In this document: positions 28,623-36,890 of the stretch, in pieces
How the letters are laid out: each line of letters begins with the position of its first letter
How positions within the stretch are numbered: position 1 is the stretch's first letter
DNA from: Paracoccus denitrificans
GTDB lineage: Bacteria > Pseudomonadota > Alphaproteobacteria > Rhodobacterales > Rhodobacteraceae
Assembly: GCA_005768755.1 (NCBI GenBank)
Contig: VAFL01000007.1
Span: 124,001 to 188,000, forward strand
Length of the DNA stretch: 64,000 nt
Direction: 5' to 3'
Notes under the pieces: generated by a model
Seen by the model: the letters and a program-made list of their open reading frames with translations, nothing else
The model's database searches: none
What the model was told of the DNA's origin: nothing
Program-made: the position numbers and the translations under genes

Positions 28623-29060
28623 CTAGCCTTTCGCGACCTCGGCCGGTTCCTTCCACTGGATCGTCATCTGGGTCTGCGTGACCCGCGCTGCGACCTTTCC
28701 ATCACCGCGGGTGACTGTGATATCCCATATCTGCGTGGTATTGCCGATATGAACCGGCGTCACCGTCGCGCGGGCCACGTCGCCGATGCGGATCGGGCGC
28801 AGGAAATTCACCTTGGATTCCAGCGTCACCGTGTTCTGCCCGTCCTTCAGGTTGATCGACGATGCCGTCCCCCCGGCATTATCGGTCAGCCCAAGAATAG
28901 CGCCGCCATGCATGACGCCGTTGCGATTGGACAGCGCATCGGTCACGGGCAGTTCCATCACCACGCGGTCGGGGCCGGCCTCGATCATGCGAATGCCAAG
29001 CGTGCGCGCGAATTCCGGTTGCGCACGCGCGACCTCGTCCATCAATTTTCGATCAGTCAT
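28623..29060 (-). CDS. PaaI-family hotdog-fold thioesterase
   Basis: A 145-residue acyl-CoA thioesterase. The catalytic block NRNGVMHGGAILGLTDNAGG and VNFLRPIRIGDVARATV are typical of PaaI/YdiI-like proteins. It would release CoA from aryl- or acyl-CoA in the cytoplasm. Substrate unknown. No partner genes nearby; the IS fragment lies just downstream. Confidence 0.9.
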   Translation of the reverse strand: MTDRKLMDEVARAQPEFARTLGIRMIEAGPDRVVMELPVTDALSNRNGVMHGGAILGLTDNAGGTASSINLKDGQNTVTLESKVNFLRPIRIGDVARATVTPVHIGNTTQIWDITVTRGDGKVAARVTQTQMTIQWKEPAEVAKG

Positions 29061-29168
29061 GTCCGGCGCGCCCCTGTCCTTGCTTCGACGCGGATCATCT
29101 GGCGGCGGGACGGAAATGGCAAGCCGTCCCCCTCGCCAAGGGCCGGGAAGGGCTGCTAATCAGACGGG

Positions 29169-29849
29169 ATGAGCCATGACACCACAGACACCGACGAACC
29201 CGCAGGCTTCGTCTACAGCCCGCCGCCCGATCCGCCGGTGATCCTGCATCACGACCACGAAATCCTTGTCGTTGACAAGCAGTCCGGCCTGCTGTCGGTC
29301 CCCGGCCGCGGAGAGGGGAAGCAGGACTGTCTGATCAACCGCCTGCGCGGCGCATTTCCGACCGTGCTGCTGGTGCACCGGCTGGATCTGGACACGTCTG
29401 GCGTCATGGTCTTCGGGTTGACGCCCCATGCGCAGCGCCACCTGTCGAAGCAGTTCGAGGAGCGGAAGACCAAAAAGGTCTATGTGGCCCGCGTCGCCGG
29501 CCGGGTCGCCGAAAAGACCGGCACAATCGATCTGCCGCTGATCGTGGACTGGCCGAACCGCCCGCGCCAGAAGGTCGATCACGCCGAGGGCCGCCCCGCA
29601 CAGACCGATTGGCGCGTTGTCCGCGCCAGCGATGCCGAAACCCGCATCCGCCTGATGCCCTTGACCGGGCGCAGCCACCAGCTTCGGGTCCATATGGTTG
29701 AAATCGGGCACCCGATCCTGGGCGATCCGCTTTACGCGACCGGCGCGGCGGCGGATCATCCGCGCCTGATGCTGCATGCCGAAACGCTGCGGCTGAAACA
29801 TCCCGAGACCGGCGTCCATATGACTTTTTCCGCGAAGGCACCGTTCTGA
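29169..29849 (+). CDS. RluA-family pseudouridine synthase
   Basis: A 226-residue enzyme that isomerises uridine in rRNA or tRNA. Catalytic Asp73 lies in HRLDLDTSG (70-78); LLSVPGRG, GRSHQLRVHM and HPILGDPLY are also present. The compact size without an S4 domain and the sequence fit RluA itself (23S U746 and tRNA U32), but other RluA-type targets are possible. The stop shares a base with a small downstream ORF. Confidence 0.9.
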   Translation: MSHDTTDTDEPAGFVYSPPPDPPVILHHDHEILVVDKQSGLLSVPGRGEGKQDCLINRLRGAFPTVLLVHRLDLDTSGVMVFGLTPHAQRHLSKQFEERKTKKVYVARVAGRVAEKTGTIDLPLIVDWPNRPRQKVDHAEGRPAQTDWRVVRASDAETRIRLMPLTGRSHQLRVHMVEIGHPILGDPLYATGAAADHPRLMLHAETLRLKHPETGVHMTFSAKAPF

Positions 29850-30022
29850 TGACCGACCTGATCCCGCGTGAGGCCGCGCCGTGGGATGAATTACGGCTGG
29901 CCAGCGGGCTGAACAGCTGGCCGGTCAGGGACCGCATCACCTTATGGATTGACCAGCCATATCGGGCGCAACTTGACTTTCGCCCCCCCCGGCACCATTC
30001 AGCCGGGGATTACCAAGCCTGA
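29849..30022 (+). CDS. Small ORF of 57 codons between the rluA-like gene and lepB (hypothetical)
   Basis: ATG at 29849 shares one base with the preceding stop (TGATG), which favours coupled translation. The product begins MTDLIPREAAPWDELRL, is soluble, Trp-rich (three Trp) and matches no family I know. It ends 10 bp before the lepB start, so it fills the gap exactly. A TTGACT at about 29973 inside it might be a lepB promoter, which would argue for a non-coding leader instead. Confidence 0.4.
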   Translation: MTDLIPREAAPWDELRLASGLNSWPVRDRITLWIDQPYRAQLDFRPPRHHSAGDYQA

Positions 30023-30032
30023 AGGACGGAAC

Positions 30033-30821
30033 ATGGCATCGAAGGCGGAAAAGAAGGAAGGCTTCTGGGAAACGGTAAAGACCATTTTCTGGGCGCTCGT
30101 TATTGCGGGCATCTTCCGCACCCTGTTCTTCCAGCCTTTCTGGATTCCTTCGGGATCGATGAAAGACACGTTGCTGATCGGGGATTTCCTGTTCGTCAAC
30201 AAGATGGCCTACGGCTATGCCGCCGTGTCCTGCCCCTTCTCGATGTGCCCGATAACCGGGCGGATCATGGGATCAGAGCCCGAGCGCGGCGATGTCGTCG
30301 TGTTCCGCCACCCAACTCAGGGCGTCGATTTCATCAAGCGCGTCATCGGCCTGCCGGGCGATACGGTGCAGATGCAGGACGGCAAGCTGATCATCAACGG
30401 CGAACCTGCGAAATACGAAGACCTGCCGGATTTCATCGAAGAAAAGTCACCGCAGGGTAGTCAACAGCTGGTCCCGCGCTGCTATAATGATCCGGTGCCG
30501 GCGGGCGGTGAATGCATCAAGAAACGCCAGACCGAGACACTGCCCGGCGGCAACAGCCATGACATTCTGAATATCGTCGATGGATGGATGGTCGACTCGA
30601 CGCCGGTCTTCACCGTGCCAGAGGGGAATTATTTCTTCATGGGCGATAATCGCGACAACTCTCAGGACTCGCGCTTTTCGCAAACCAATCGGGGGTTGGG
30701 CTTCGTGCCAGAGGAATTCCTGATCGGACGGGCCGATCGGATCATGTTCTCATCCGCCGGGAAATCGCTTCTGTATTTCTGGACCTGGCGCCCCGATCGC
30801 TTCTTCAAGGCGGTCAATTGA
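30033..30821 (+). CDS. lepB: Signal peptidase I
   Basis: A 262-residue inner-membrane protease that removes Sec and Tat signal peptides. One N-terminal membrane anchor (TIFWALVIAGIFRTLFF), then nucleophile Ser in IPSGSMKDTL, general base Lys in DFIKRVIGLPGD and the GDNRDNSQDSR box. A Cys pair in CPFSMCPI is an insertion seen in alphaproteobacterial forms. ATGs further upstream are ignored because the family start and AAGGACGGA site lie at 30033. First gene of lepB-rnc-era-DUF1491. Confidence 0.95.
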   Translation: MASKAEKKEGFWETVKTIFWALVIAGIFRTLFFQPFWIPSGSMKDTLLIGDFLFVNKMAYGYAAVSCPFSMCPITGRIMGSEPERGDVVVFRHPTQGVDFIKRVIGLPGDTVQMQDGKLIINGEPAKYEDLPDFIEEKSPQGSQQLVPRCYNDPVPAGGECIKKRQTETLPGGNSHDILNIVDGWMVDSTPVFTVPEGNYFFMGDNRDNSQDSRFSQTNRGLGFVPEEFLIGRADRIMFSSAGKSLLYFWTWRPDRFFKAVN

Positions 30822-31498
30822 AGCTTGCCGGCGAACTGCACGACTTCATGGCCCGACTGGGTCATGAGTTCGCGCGCCCCGAACTACTGCACCGTGCGCT
30901 GACCCACGGGTCTGTCGCATCGCCCACGCGTCCGGATAATCAACGTCTGGAATTCCTAGGTGACCGGGTGCTTGGCCTGACCATCGCAGAGGCGCTGTTT
31001 CGTGCCGACAAAGCGGCGTCCGAAGGTCAGCTTGCGCCGCGATACAACGCCCTTGTCCGCGGCGAAACCTGCGCGCAGATCGCACGCGAGATCGGACTTG
31101 GCGATGTTCTGAAGCTGGGCCGTTCGGAAATGATGTCGGGCGGCCGACGCAAGGACGCATTGCTGGCCGACGCGATGGAGGCGGTTCTGGCTGCGATCTA
31201 CCTCGATGCGGGGTTCGACAGCGCGCAGCAGGTGGTGTTGCGGCTGTGGGCCAGCCGGCTGGACAGCGTCGAACAGGATGCCCGCGACGCCAAGACCGCG
31301 CTTCAGGAATGGGCCCAGGCAAAGGGCATGACGCCCCCGAAATACGCAGTGACGGACCGTAAGGGGCCGGATCATGCACCGGAATTCGAAATAACCGTGA
31401 CCCTGGACAACGGCCATAGCGCCAAGGCCAGCGGCAAGGGCACCAAACGCAGCATCGAGCAACAAGCCGCGCAGGCATTGCTTGACCAACTGGGCTGA
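30818..31498 (+). CDS. rnc: Ribonuclease III
   Basis: A 226-residue double-strand-specific RNase for rRNA and mRNA processing. The signature NQRLEFLGDRVLGL carries the metal-binding Glu and Asp; the C-terminal dsRNA-binding domain ends with KASGKGTKRSIEQQAAQALL. It starts with a rare TTG overlapping the lepB stop (TTGA), a start only reasonable with coupling; the next ATG is at codon 11 (30848). Confidence 0.95.
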   Translation: MKLAGELHDFMARLGHEFARPELLHRALTHGSVASPTRPDNQRLEFLGDRVLGLTIAEALFRADKAASEGQLAPRYNALVRGETCAQIAREIGLGDVLKLGRSEMMSGGRRKDALLADAMEAVLAAIYLDAGFDSAQQVVLRLWASRLDSVEQDARDAKTALQEWAQAKGMTPPKYAVTDRKGPDHAPEFEITVTLDNGHSAKASGKGTKRSIEQQAAQALLDQLG

Positions 31499-31502
31499 AC
31501 GC

Positions 31503-32417
31503 ATGACCGACACACAAGAAACCCGCGCCGGTTTCGTCGCCCTGATCGGCGAACCCAATGCCGGCAAATCCACCCTTCTGAACCGAATGGTCGGCGCGAA
31601 AGTCTCGATCGTTACGCATAAGGTGCAGACCACACGCGCGCGAATCCGCGGCATTGCCATGGAAGGCGATGCGCAGATCGTTTTCGTCGACACACCAGGC
31701 ATTTTTCGTCCTCGCCGCCGCCTTGACCGTTCGATGGTGGCAGCCGCCTGGGGTGGCGTTTCGGATGCCGATATCATCGTCCTGCTGATCGAGGCCCATC
31801 GCGGCCTGACCGAGGGCGTACAGGCAATTCTGGACCAGCTTAAAGAAATCGCGGGCGAGCGTCCTGTCGCTTTGGCGATCAACAAGATCGACCGCATTCA
31901 GGCCGAACATCTGCTGGCACTGTCCCAGAAAATGAATGAAGCTTTTGCCTTCACGCAGACCTTCATGATCTCGGCCGAAAAGGGCTATGGCTGCGACGAT
32001 CTGAAGGAATGGCTCGGCGCCGAACTGCCCCCCGGCCCCTGGCTCTATCCCGAGGATCAGATCGCCGATCTGCCCATGCGCATGATCGCCGCCGAAATCA
32101 CCCGCGAAAAGCTGACCCTGCGCCTGCATGAGGAGCTTCCCTATCAGCTGACGGTCGAAACCGAGAACTGGGAAGACCGCAAGGATGGCAGCGCGAAGAT
32201 CGACCAGATCGTCTATGTCGCGCGCGACGGCCACAAGGGCATCGTCCTTGGTCACAAGGGCGAGACGATACGCGCCGTCGGCAAGGCCGCGCGCGAGGAA
32301 CTGTCCGAGTTTCTTGATCGCCCGGTCCACCTGTTCCTGACCGTCAAGGTCCGCGAGAAATGGCTGGACGAGAAAGAGCGCTTTACCGAAATGGGCCTCG
32401 ATTTCAACGATGGTTGA
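31503..32417 (+). CDS. era: GTPase Era
   Basis: A 304-residue 16S rRNA-binding GTPase needed for 30S maturation. G1 GEPNAGKST, G3 DTPG, G4 NKID and G5 SAEKG are all present; the C-terminal KH domain has GHKGETIRAVG. ATG 31503 is 4 bp after the rnc stop. Overlaps the DUF1491 gene by 8 bp. Confidence 0.97.
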   Translation: MTDTQETRAGFVALIGEPNAGKSTLLNRMVGAKVSIVTHKVQTTRARIRGIAMEGDAQIVFVDTPGIFRPRRRLDRSMVAAAWGGVSDADIIVLLIEAHRGLTEGVQAILDQLKEIAGERPVALAINKIDRIQAEHLLALSQKMNEAFAFTQTFMISAEKGYGCDDLKEWLGAELPPGPWLYPEDQIADLPMRMIAAEITREKLTLRLHEELPYQLTVETENWEDRKDGSAKIDQIVYVARDGHKGIVLGHKGETIRAVGKAAREELSEFLDRPVHLFLTVKVREKWLDEKERFTEMGLDFNDG

Positions 32418-32745
32418 GGCGCGGCTGGCGGCCCATGTCTGGGTGGGCGCCTATCTGCGCCGCCTGTCGCTGGCGGACATCCCGGCCTATGTGACGCGCC
32501 ACGGCGACGATACAGCCGGTGCGATCATGGTCAAATGTGCGATGCTTGACGGAAATGCGGCGCTTTGGCGGCGCGAATGGGATTTCGAAACCGACACCAG
32601 GCCGTGGACCCCGATTGCCACCGCGACCGAGGCCGAAATCGACGCCATCACCAGACGCGAGGCGGGTTTCGACCCGGACCTTTGGGTGATCGAGATCGAA
32701 AGCAGGGATGGGCGCACGCTGCTGGATGAGGCCGGGCTGGGTTGA
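32410..32745 (+). CDS. DUF1491-family protein
   Basis: A 111-residue alphaproteobacterial protein regularly found after era. It has the family start RLAAHVWVGAYLRRL, the central KCAMLDGNAALWRREWD and the end DPDLWVIEIESRDGRTLLDE. Function unknown; the conserved place suggests a tie to ribosome or RNA work. Starts inside the era 3' end. Confidence 0.88.
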   Translation: MVEARLAAHVWVGAYLRRLSLADIPAYVTRHGDDTAGAIMVKCAMLDGNAALWRREWDFETDTRPWTPIATATEAEIDAITRREAGFDPDLWVIEIESRDGRTLLDEAGLG

Positions 32746-32783
32746 CCGCCGGACGGCGGCACGCACAAGAAGGAAGGGCGACC

Positions 32784-32900
32784 ATGGGGCAGAAGCGCGC
32801 GCATTGGGCCAGCACTTACACCGCCCTCAGCTTCATCTTCGCATTTTTAGCGGCCCTGCTGATGAGCCTGCGCGAACTTGCCTGCCGACACTACGCGTGA
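32784..32900 (+). CDS. Candidate small membrane protein, 38 residues
   Basis: ATG at 32784 preceded by AAGGAAGGG at good spacing. The product has a charged start (MGQKRAHW), a single hydrophobic segment (TALSFIFAFLAALLMSL, about residues 14-30) and a basic tail with one Cys. It lies 38 bp after DUF1491 and just before a strong hairpin, so it can be the last cistron of the era operon. No family recognised. Confidence 0.45.
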   Translation: MGQKRAHWASTYTALSFIFAFLAALLMSLRELACRHYA

Positions 32901-32912
32901 TCCGGAAACAGC

Positions 32913-32939
32913 AACGCCGGGGCTTTGCGCCCCGGCGTT
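32913..32939. terminator. Strong hairpin between the era operon and the opposing secreted-protein gene
   Basis: An 11-bp stem AACGCCGGGGC/GCCCCGGCGTT with a 5-nt loop. Neither strand has a clear T-run after it, so it may act with Rho or as an mRNA 3' end protector for either gene. Confidence 0.6.
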
Positions 32940-32958
32940 ACCAAAAAGGTCTTCGAAA

Positions 32959-33336
32959 TTACTGCGGCAGTTGCGCGCCGGCCTGTTCGACCAGCTGGGC
33001 AAGCTGCGTGCACAGCGCTGCTTCGTCGACACCTTGTGCGGTTGCCGCTTCGCCAAGCGTCTGTTCCACGCCCATTGCACTTACGGTGCCTTCCTTGCCC
33101 TTTTCATAAGCAGCCACGGCAGCATCTTCGTCGGTTGCCGCAGGCAGCATGCCGATCATCTTGGACTGGATCTCGGCCGCATTGCCTTCGATGTGACCTT
33201 CGGCCTGGCAATATTCCAGGACGCCAAGCTGATTACGGGCCGCAGAGACGGCCGCGTCCGGATCGGGTGCGTTCTGGGCCGAGGCAGCCGAAGCCGCCAG
33301 CGCGAGACCCGCTGCAAAGAAAGTTGTTTTCAACAT
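32959..33336 (-). CDS. Small secreted helical protein (uncharacterised Rhodobacteraceae family)
   Basis: A 125-residue protein with a clear Sec signal peptide (MLKTTFFAAGLALAASAASA). The mature part is alpha-helical, Ala/Glu/Gln-rich and has two Cys that could form a disulfide (in EYCQAEG and ALCTQL). I associate this sequence type with a family annotated as pore-forming ESAT-6-like in Rhodobacterales, but I cannot confirm that and see no secretion cluster here. Monocistronic, divergent from rarD. Confidence 0.75.
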   Translation of the reverse strand: MLKTTFFAAGLALAASAASAQNAPDPDAAVSAARNQLGVLEYCQAEGHIEGNAAEIQSKMIGMLPAATDEDAAVAAYEKGKEGTVSAMGVEQTLGEAATAQGVDEAALCTQLAQLVEQAGAQLPQ

Positions 33337-33493
33337 TTCGTACCTCTGTAATTCGCGGCAGTTGTGCCGTCTGCGCCATTGGGTATCACTCAGGTTCAGA
33401 GTGCAACGCGTTAACCTTCGCGGGCAGGAATTTGAGTGTTTTCCCGCCTATCCCCCCTGCCCCTTCCCTTTGCCACAAGCTAGTGTCCCGGCC

Positions 33494-34426
33494 ATGAAAC
33501 AGCCAACGCAGAGCAGTGATTCGCCCAAGGGCCTGGCCTATGCACTTCTGACGTATGTCATGTGGGGCTTGCTGCCGCTGTATATCCGCGAGCTGTCGCA
33601 TATTTCCCCGGCCGAGGTGATTGCCCATCGTATCCTGTGGTCGGTCCCCATCGCCGCCGCCGTCCTGATCGCGCAGGGAAGAACCGCAGACATCCGCGCA
33701 GCCGCCACGCAACCGCGACTGCTGGCGATGGGTGTGCTGACCGCATCGCTGATTACGGCGAACTGGCTGATCTACGTCTGGTCCATCGCCAACGGCCATA
33801 CGGTCGAGGCAGCTTTGGGCTATTACATGAACCCGCTCTTTTCGGTCCTGCTGGCGGCTTTGCTGCTGGGTGAAAGGCTTGGCCGGCTGCAATGGGTTGC
33901 GGTCGGGCTGGCGCTTCTTGCGGTCATCATTCTGACAGTGGAAACCGGCAGCCTTCCGCTGGTGGCGGTCGGGCTGTTCTTTTCCTGGGGCTTCTATGCC
34001 TTTTTCAAGCGCAGCTTGGCCTTGGGGCCAAATCAGGGCTTTCTTCTGGAGGTCGGGCTGTTGTCGCTGCCCGCGCTTGCTTATCTGTTCTGGCTGCACG
34101 CCAATGGCGGCGGTCATTTCGGCAAAAGCTGGTCCGATACGCTGCTGCTGATCGGTTGCGGGCCGATCACCGCGATTCCGCTGATGTTCTATGCCAATGC
34201 CGCCAAGCTGCTGAAGCTGTCGACGATCGCCATCCTGCAATATATCACGCCGACCATGGTCTTCCTGATCGCTGTGCTGGTCTTTGGCGAACCGTTCGAT
34301 GGGGCCAAGCGCGTCGCCTTCCCGCTGATCTGGCTAGCCCTGGCAGTTTATTCCTATACCCTGCTGCGGGCGGCGCGCGAACGTCGCCGGGCGGTGCATA
34401 ACGAAGCAAGCCTGCGCCCGGAATGA
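33494..34426 (+). CDS. rarD: RarD/EamA-family inner-membrane transporter
   Basis: A 310-residue protein with ten hydrophobic segments in two EamA halves. KGLAYALLTYVMWGLLPLYIREL and HRILWSVPIAAAVL are the RarD start; LLGERLGRLQWVAV closes the first half and VFGEPFDGAKRVAF the second. Substrate not established for the family. ATG 33494 is chosen by the family start; the frame opens 44 codons earlier. Its stop lies 6 bp from the opposing acpS stop. Confidence 0.88.
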   Translation: MKQPTQSSDSPKGLAYALLTYVMWGLLPLYIRELSHISPAEVIAHRILWSVPIAAAVLIAQGRTADIRAAATQPRLLAMGVLTASLITANWLIYVWSIANGHTVEAALGYYMNPLFSVLLAALLLGERLGRLQWVAVGLALLAVIILTVETGSLPLVAVGLFFSWGFYAFFKRSLALGPNQGFLLEVGLLSLPALAYLFWLHANGGGHFGKSWSDTLLLIGCGPITAIPLMFYANAAKLLKLSTIAILQYITPTMVFLIAVLVFGEPFDGAKRVAFPLIWLALAVYSYTLLRAARERRRAVHNEASLRPE

Positions 34427-34432
34427 TCGGCC

Positions 34433-34837
34433 TCAGCCCTGCTCTGCCAGTGCCTCGATGACGACGAATGCCTGTGCCCAGGGGTGATCGTCGGTCAGTG
34501 TGACATGAACTGTCGCCGTATGACCTTCGGGCGTCATCCGCGCCAGCCTTTCCGCCGCCCATCCGGTCAGATGCATGACAGGCTGTCCGGTGCGCAGGTT
34601 CGACACCGCCATGTCTTTCCATGCGATACCCATCGCCAGCCCGGTGCCAAGCGCCTTTGAGCAGGCCTCTTTCGCGGCCCAACGCTTCGCCAGTGTCCCG
34701 GCCTCGTCCTTGCGGCGCGCGGCCTTGGCAAGTTCTGTCGGCGTGAACACCCGATTGCGGAAACGGTCGCCATGGCGGTCAAGCACGCGCTGAATGCGGT
34801 CGATGTTCGCCAGATCGGTCCCAATCCCCAAAATCAC
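34433..34837 (-). CDS. acpS: Holo-[acyl-carrier-protein] synthase
   Basis: A 134-residue phosphopantetheinyl transferase. The metal-binding GIGTDLANIDRI at the start, FTPTELAKA and KRWAAKEACSKALGTG are the AcpS marks. It moves 4'-phosphopantetheine from CoA to ACP for fatty-acid synthesis. Overlaps the upstream secreted-protein gene by 4 bp; last gene of the pdxJ operon. Confidence 0.95.
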   Translation of the reverse strand: MILGIGTDLANIDRIQRVLDRHGDRFRNRVFTPTELAKAARRKDEAGTLAKRWAAKEACSKALGTGLAMGIAWKDMAVSNLRTGQPVMHLTGWAAERLARMTPEGHTATVHVTLTDDHPWAQAFVVIEALAEQG

Positions 34838-35295
34838 GAGCCGGAGACCTCGGCCGTGATTTCGCCCGTGGACTGGTTGATCGTCAGGGTCATTTCCGCC
34901 GGATCGCCGCCGCCGGTTTCGGGATCATAGCTGGCCACCGGCATGGTCAGCACCAAGCCCCGTGCCGGGTCATATTCAGCCTTGTGCGCTGCGAAATCGA
35001 CACTGAAAAAACCGACCGGCCCGCCGCCTTCCGAACGTGACAGCGACACCAACCTGCATTGTCGGTCGCCGACCTCATTGCGCGGGGGCGACAGGACAAG
35101 CAGATGAACAGCGGCCGCCGCGGGCTCGATCGTGTCGATCAGGGCGGCCCGCACCTGACCATTTGCGAATGCGGCAGAGTTTTCCTCCCACGGTTCGGCC
35201 AGATAGGCGGCAGCGGTCAATTGACCACATTCGCCCACCGATTGCGCCATCACCGGTCCGCAGATCAGCAGAAGCGGCAGAAGATACTTCATCAT
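34834..35295 (-). CDS. Small secreted protein of unknown function between pdxJ and acpS
   Basis: A 153-residue protein with signal peptide (MKYLLPLLLICGPVMA, cleavage after AMA-Q type site). The mature part has two Cys (GECGQL, RQCRLV), likely a disulfide in the periplasm, and a beta-rich C-terminal half. No family recognised. It overlaps pdxJ and acpS by 4 bp on each side, so an exported protein is translationally locked between two cytosolic enzymes. Either 35295 or 35292 can be the start. Confidence 0.75.
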   Translation of the reverse strand: MMKYLLPLLLICGPVMAQSVGECGQLTAAAYLAEPWEENSAAFANGQVRAALIDTIEPAAAAVHLLVLSPPRNEVGDRQCRLVSLSRSEGGGPVGFFSVDFAAHKAEYDPARGLVLTMPVASYDPETGGGDPAEMTLTINQSTGEITAEVSGS

Positions 35296-36026
35296 CCCCG
35301 CGCCTCGTCCATTCTGCGCCGCATTTCCCGGATCGCTTCGGGCAAGCCGATAAAGACCGATTCAGCAATCAGAAAATGGCCGATATTCAATTCTCTGATC
35401 TGCGGAATCGCCGCAATGGGACCGACATTGTCAAAGGTCAGGCCGTGGCCTGCGTGAACTTCCAGCCCCAGACTATCGGCCAATGCCGCGCCCTCGCGCA
35501 GCGCCGCGAGTTCGGCATCACGCTCGGCGGTCCGGCCCTCGGTGTCGAAATCGGCGTAGGCGCCGGTATGCAGTTCGACCACCGCCGCGCCGATCCGGGC
35601 CGATGCGCGGATCTGGTCCGGCTGCGCGCCGATGAACATCGAGACACGACTGCCGGCCTCGCGCAGGGGTGTGATATAATGGGCCAGGGCGTTGTCATTG
35701 CCGGCAACGTCCAGCCCCCCCTCGGTCGTGCGCTCTTCGCGCTTTTCGGGAACCAGGCAGATGGCATGGGGCTTGTGGCGCAGCGCAATGGTCTGCATCT
35801 CTGCCGTGGCAGCCATTTCCAGGTTCAGCGGCAGGCGCAGTTCGGCCATCAGCGCGTCGATATCGGTGTCCGAAATATGACGGCGGTCCTCGCGCAGGTG
35901 GGCCGTGATGCCGTCGGCGCCAGCGTCCTCGACCATTTGCGCCGCGCGCAGCGGGTCAGGCCATGGCGTGCCGCGCGCGTTGCGGATCGTTGCCACATGG
36001 TCGATATTCACGCCTAGTCTCAGCAT
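35292..36026 (-). CDS. pdxJ: Pyridoxine 5'-phosphate synthase
   Basis: A 244-residue TIM-barrel enzyme that joins 3-amino-2-oxopropyl phosphate with deoxyxylulose 5-phosphate. Start LRLGVNIDHVATIRNARG, then DGITAHLREDRRHI, EMAAT, ICLVPEKREERTTEGG, VELHTGAYAD and HAGHGLTFDNV are all family blocks. ATG 36026 fits the family; the frame opens upstream. The dependence on DXP links it loosely to ispE (also non-mevalonate) just upstream. Confidence 0.96.
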   Translation of the reverse strand: MLRLGVNIDHVATIRNARGTPWPDPLRAAQMVEDAGADGITAHLREDRRHISDTDIDALMAELRLPLNLEMAATAEMQTIALRHKPHAICLVPEKREERTTEGGLDVAGNDNALAHYITPLREAGSRVSMFIGAQPDQIRASARIGAAVVELHTGAYADFDTEGRTAERDAELAALREGAALADSLGLEVHAGHGLTFDNVGPIAAIPQIRELNIGHFLIAESVFIGLPEAIREMRRRMDEARG

Positions 36027-36052
36027 CGCCGCGTCTCCCCTGAATGCGCAGA

Positions 36053-36880
36053 TTAGCCCGCCGTTGGCGCCGGGGCCAGTCTGGTCGTCGTGATCCACCA
36101 GTCACTGCTGAGCGTGCCGATCCGGTAAGCCGCCAGACCGGCTGCACTGGCGCTTTCGAAAATCCCGAAGCAGGTCGCGCCCGAACCCGACATCCGGGAC
36201 AGAAGCGCGCCCTCGTCGTCAATTGCGCGCAGCACATCAGCGATCGCCGGACACACTGATATTGCAGGATCTTCGAGGTCGTTCCGACAGGTCGACAGAT
36301 AGTCGATCAGGGCGTTCAGGTCGAATGCTGCAGGCATCGGCGGCAAGGGGGCGTTTTCCTTCTGCGTCAGCGCGCGAAACACGGACGGCGTCGGAACCGG
36401 CACACCGGGGTTGATCAGAAGAAGATGCAGTTCAGGCAGGTCAGGAACCGTGTCCAACACCTCGCCTACCCCGCGCATCCGCGCAGGCCTGCTGGCCAGG
36501 CATACCGGCACGTCAGCACCAAGGGTTTCCGGCGCATCGGGCATGTCCGCACCCATCCGGGCCAGTCCCCGCAATACTGCCGCAGCGTCGGCCGATCCGC
36601 CCCCGATGCCAGAGGCAAGCGGCAGGTTCTTCGTCAGCGAAATGGCCGCATCCACCCCGACAAGCCGCGCCGCTTCCAGGCAAAGGTTATCGGGCGCCGA
36701 AAGCCCCTGGGCAAACGGTCCATCGATGCTGAGCGACAGCGCACCCGGCGACAGGCGCAAGCGGTCACCGATATCGGCAAAGACCACCAGCGAATCCAGA
36801 AGGTGGTAACCGTCATCGCGCAATCCGGTGACATGAAGCGCAAGGTTCAGCTTTGCCGGCGCAAATTCCTCGATCACCAT
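36053..36880 (-). CDS. ispE: 4-diphosphocytidyl-2-C-methyl-D-erythritol kinase
   Basis: A 275-residue GHMP kinase of the MEP isoprenoid pathway. Start FAPAKLNLALHVTGLRDDGYH holds the substrate Lys; the ATP loop is PLASGIGGGSADAAAVLRGL; near the end SRMSGSGATCFGIF. ATG 36880 is set by the family start and lies 10 bp after the TPR gene, so the two are co-transcribed. Confidence 0.96.
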   Translation of the reverse strand: MVIEEFAPAKLNLALHVTGLRDDGYHLLDSLVVFADIGDRLRLSPGALSLSIDGPFAQGLSAPDNLCLEAARLVGVDAAISLTKNLPLASGIGGGSADAAAVLRGLARMGADMPDAPETLGADVPVCLASRPARMRGVGEVLDTVPDLPELHLLLINPGVPVPTPSVFRALTQKENAPLPPMPAAFDLNALIDYLSTCRNDLEDPAISVCPAIADVLRAIDDEGALLSRMSGSGATCFGIFESASAAGLAAYRIGTLSSDWWITTTRLAPAPTAG

Positions 36881-36890
36881 TGTCGCAAGC

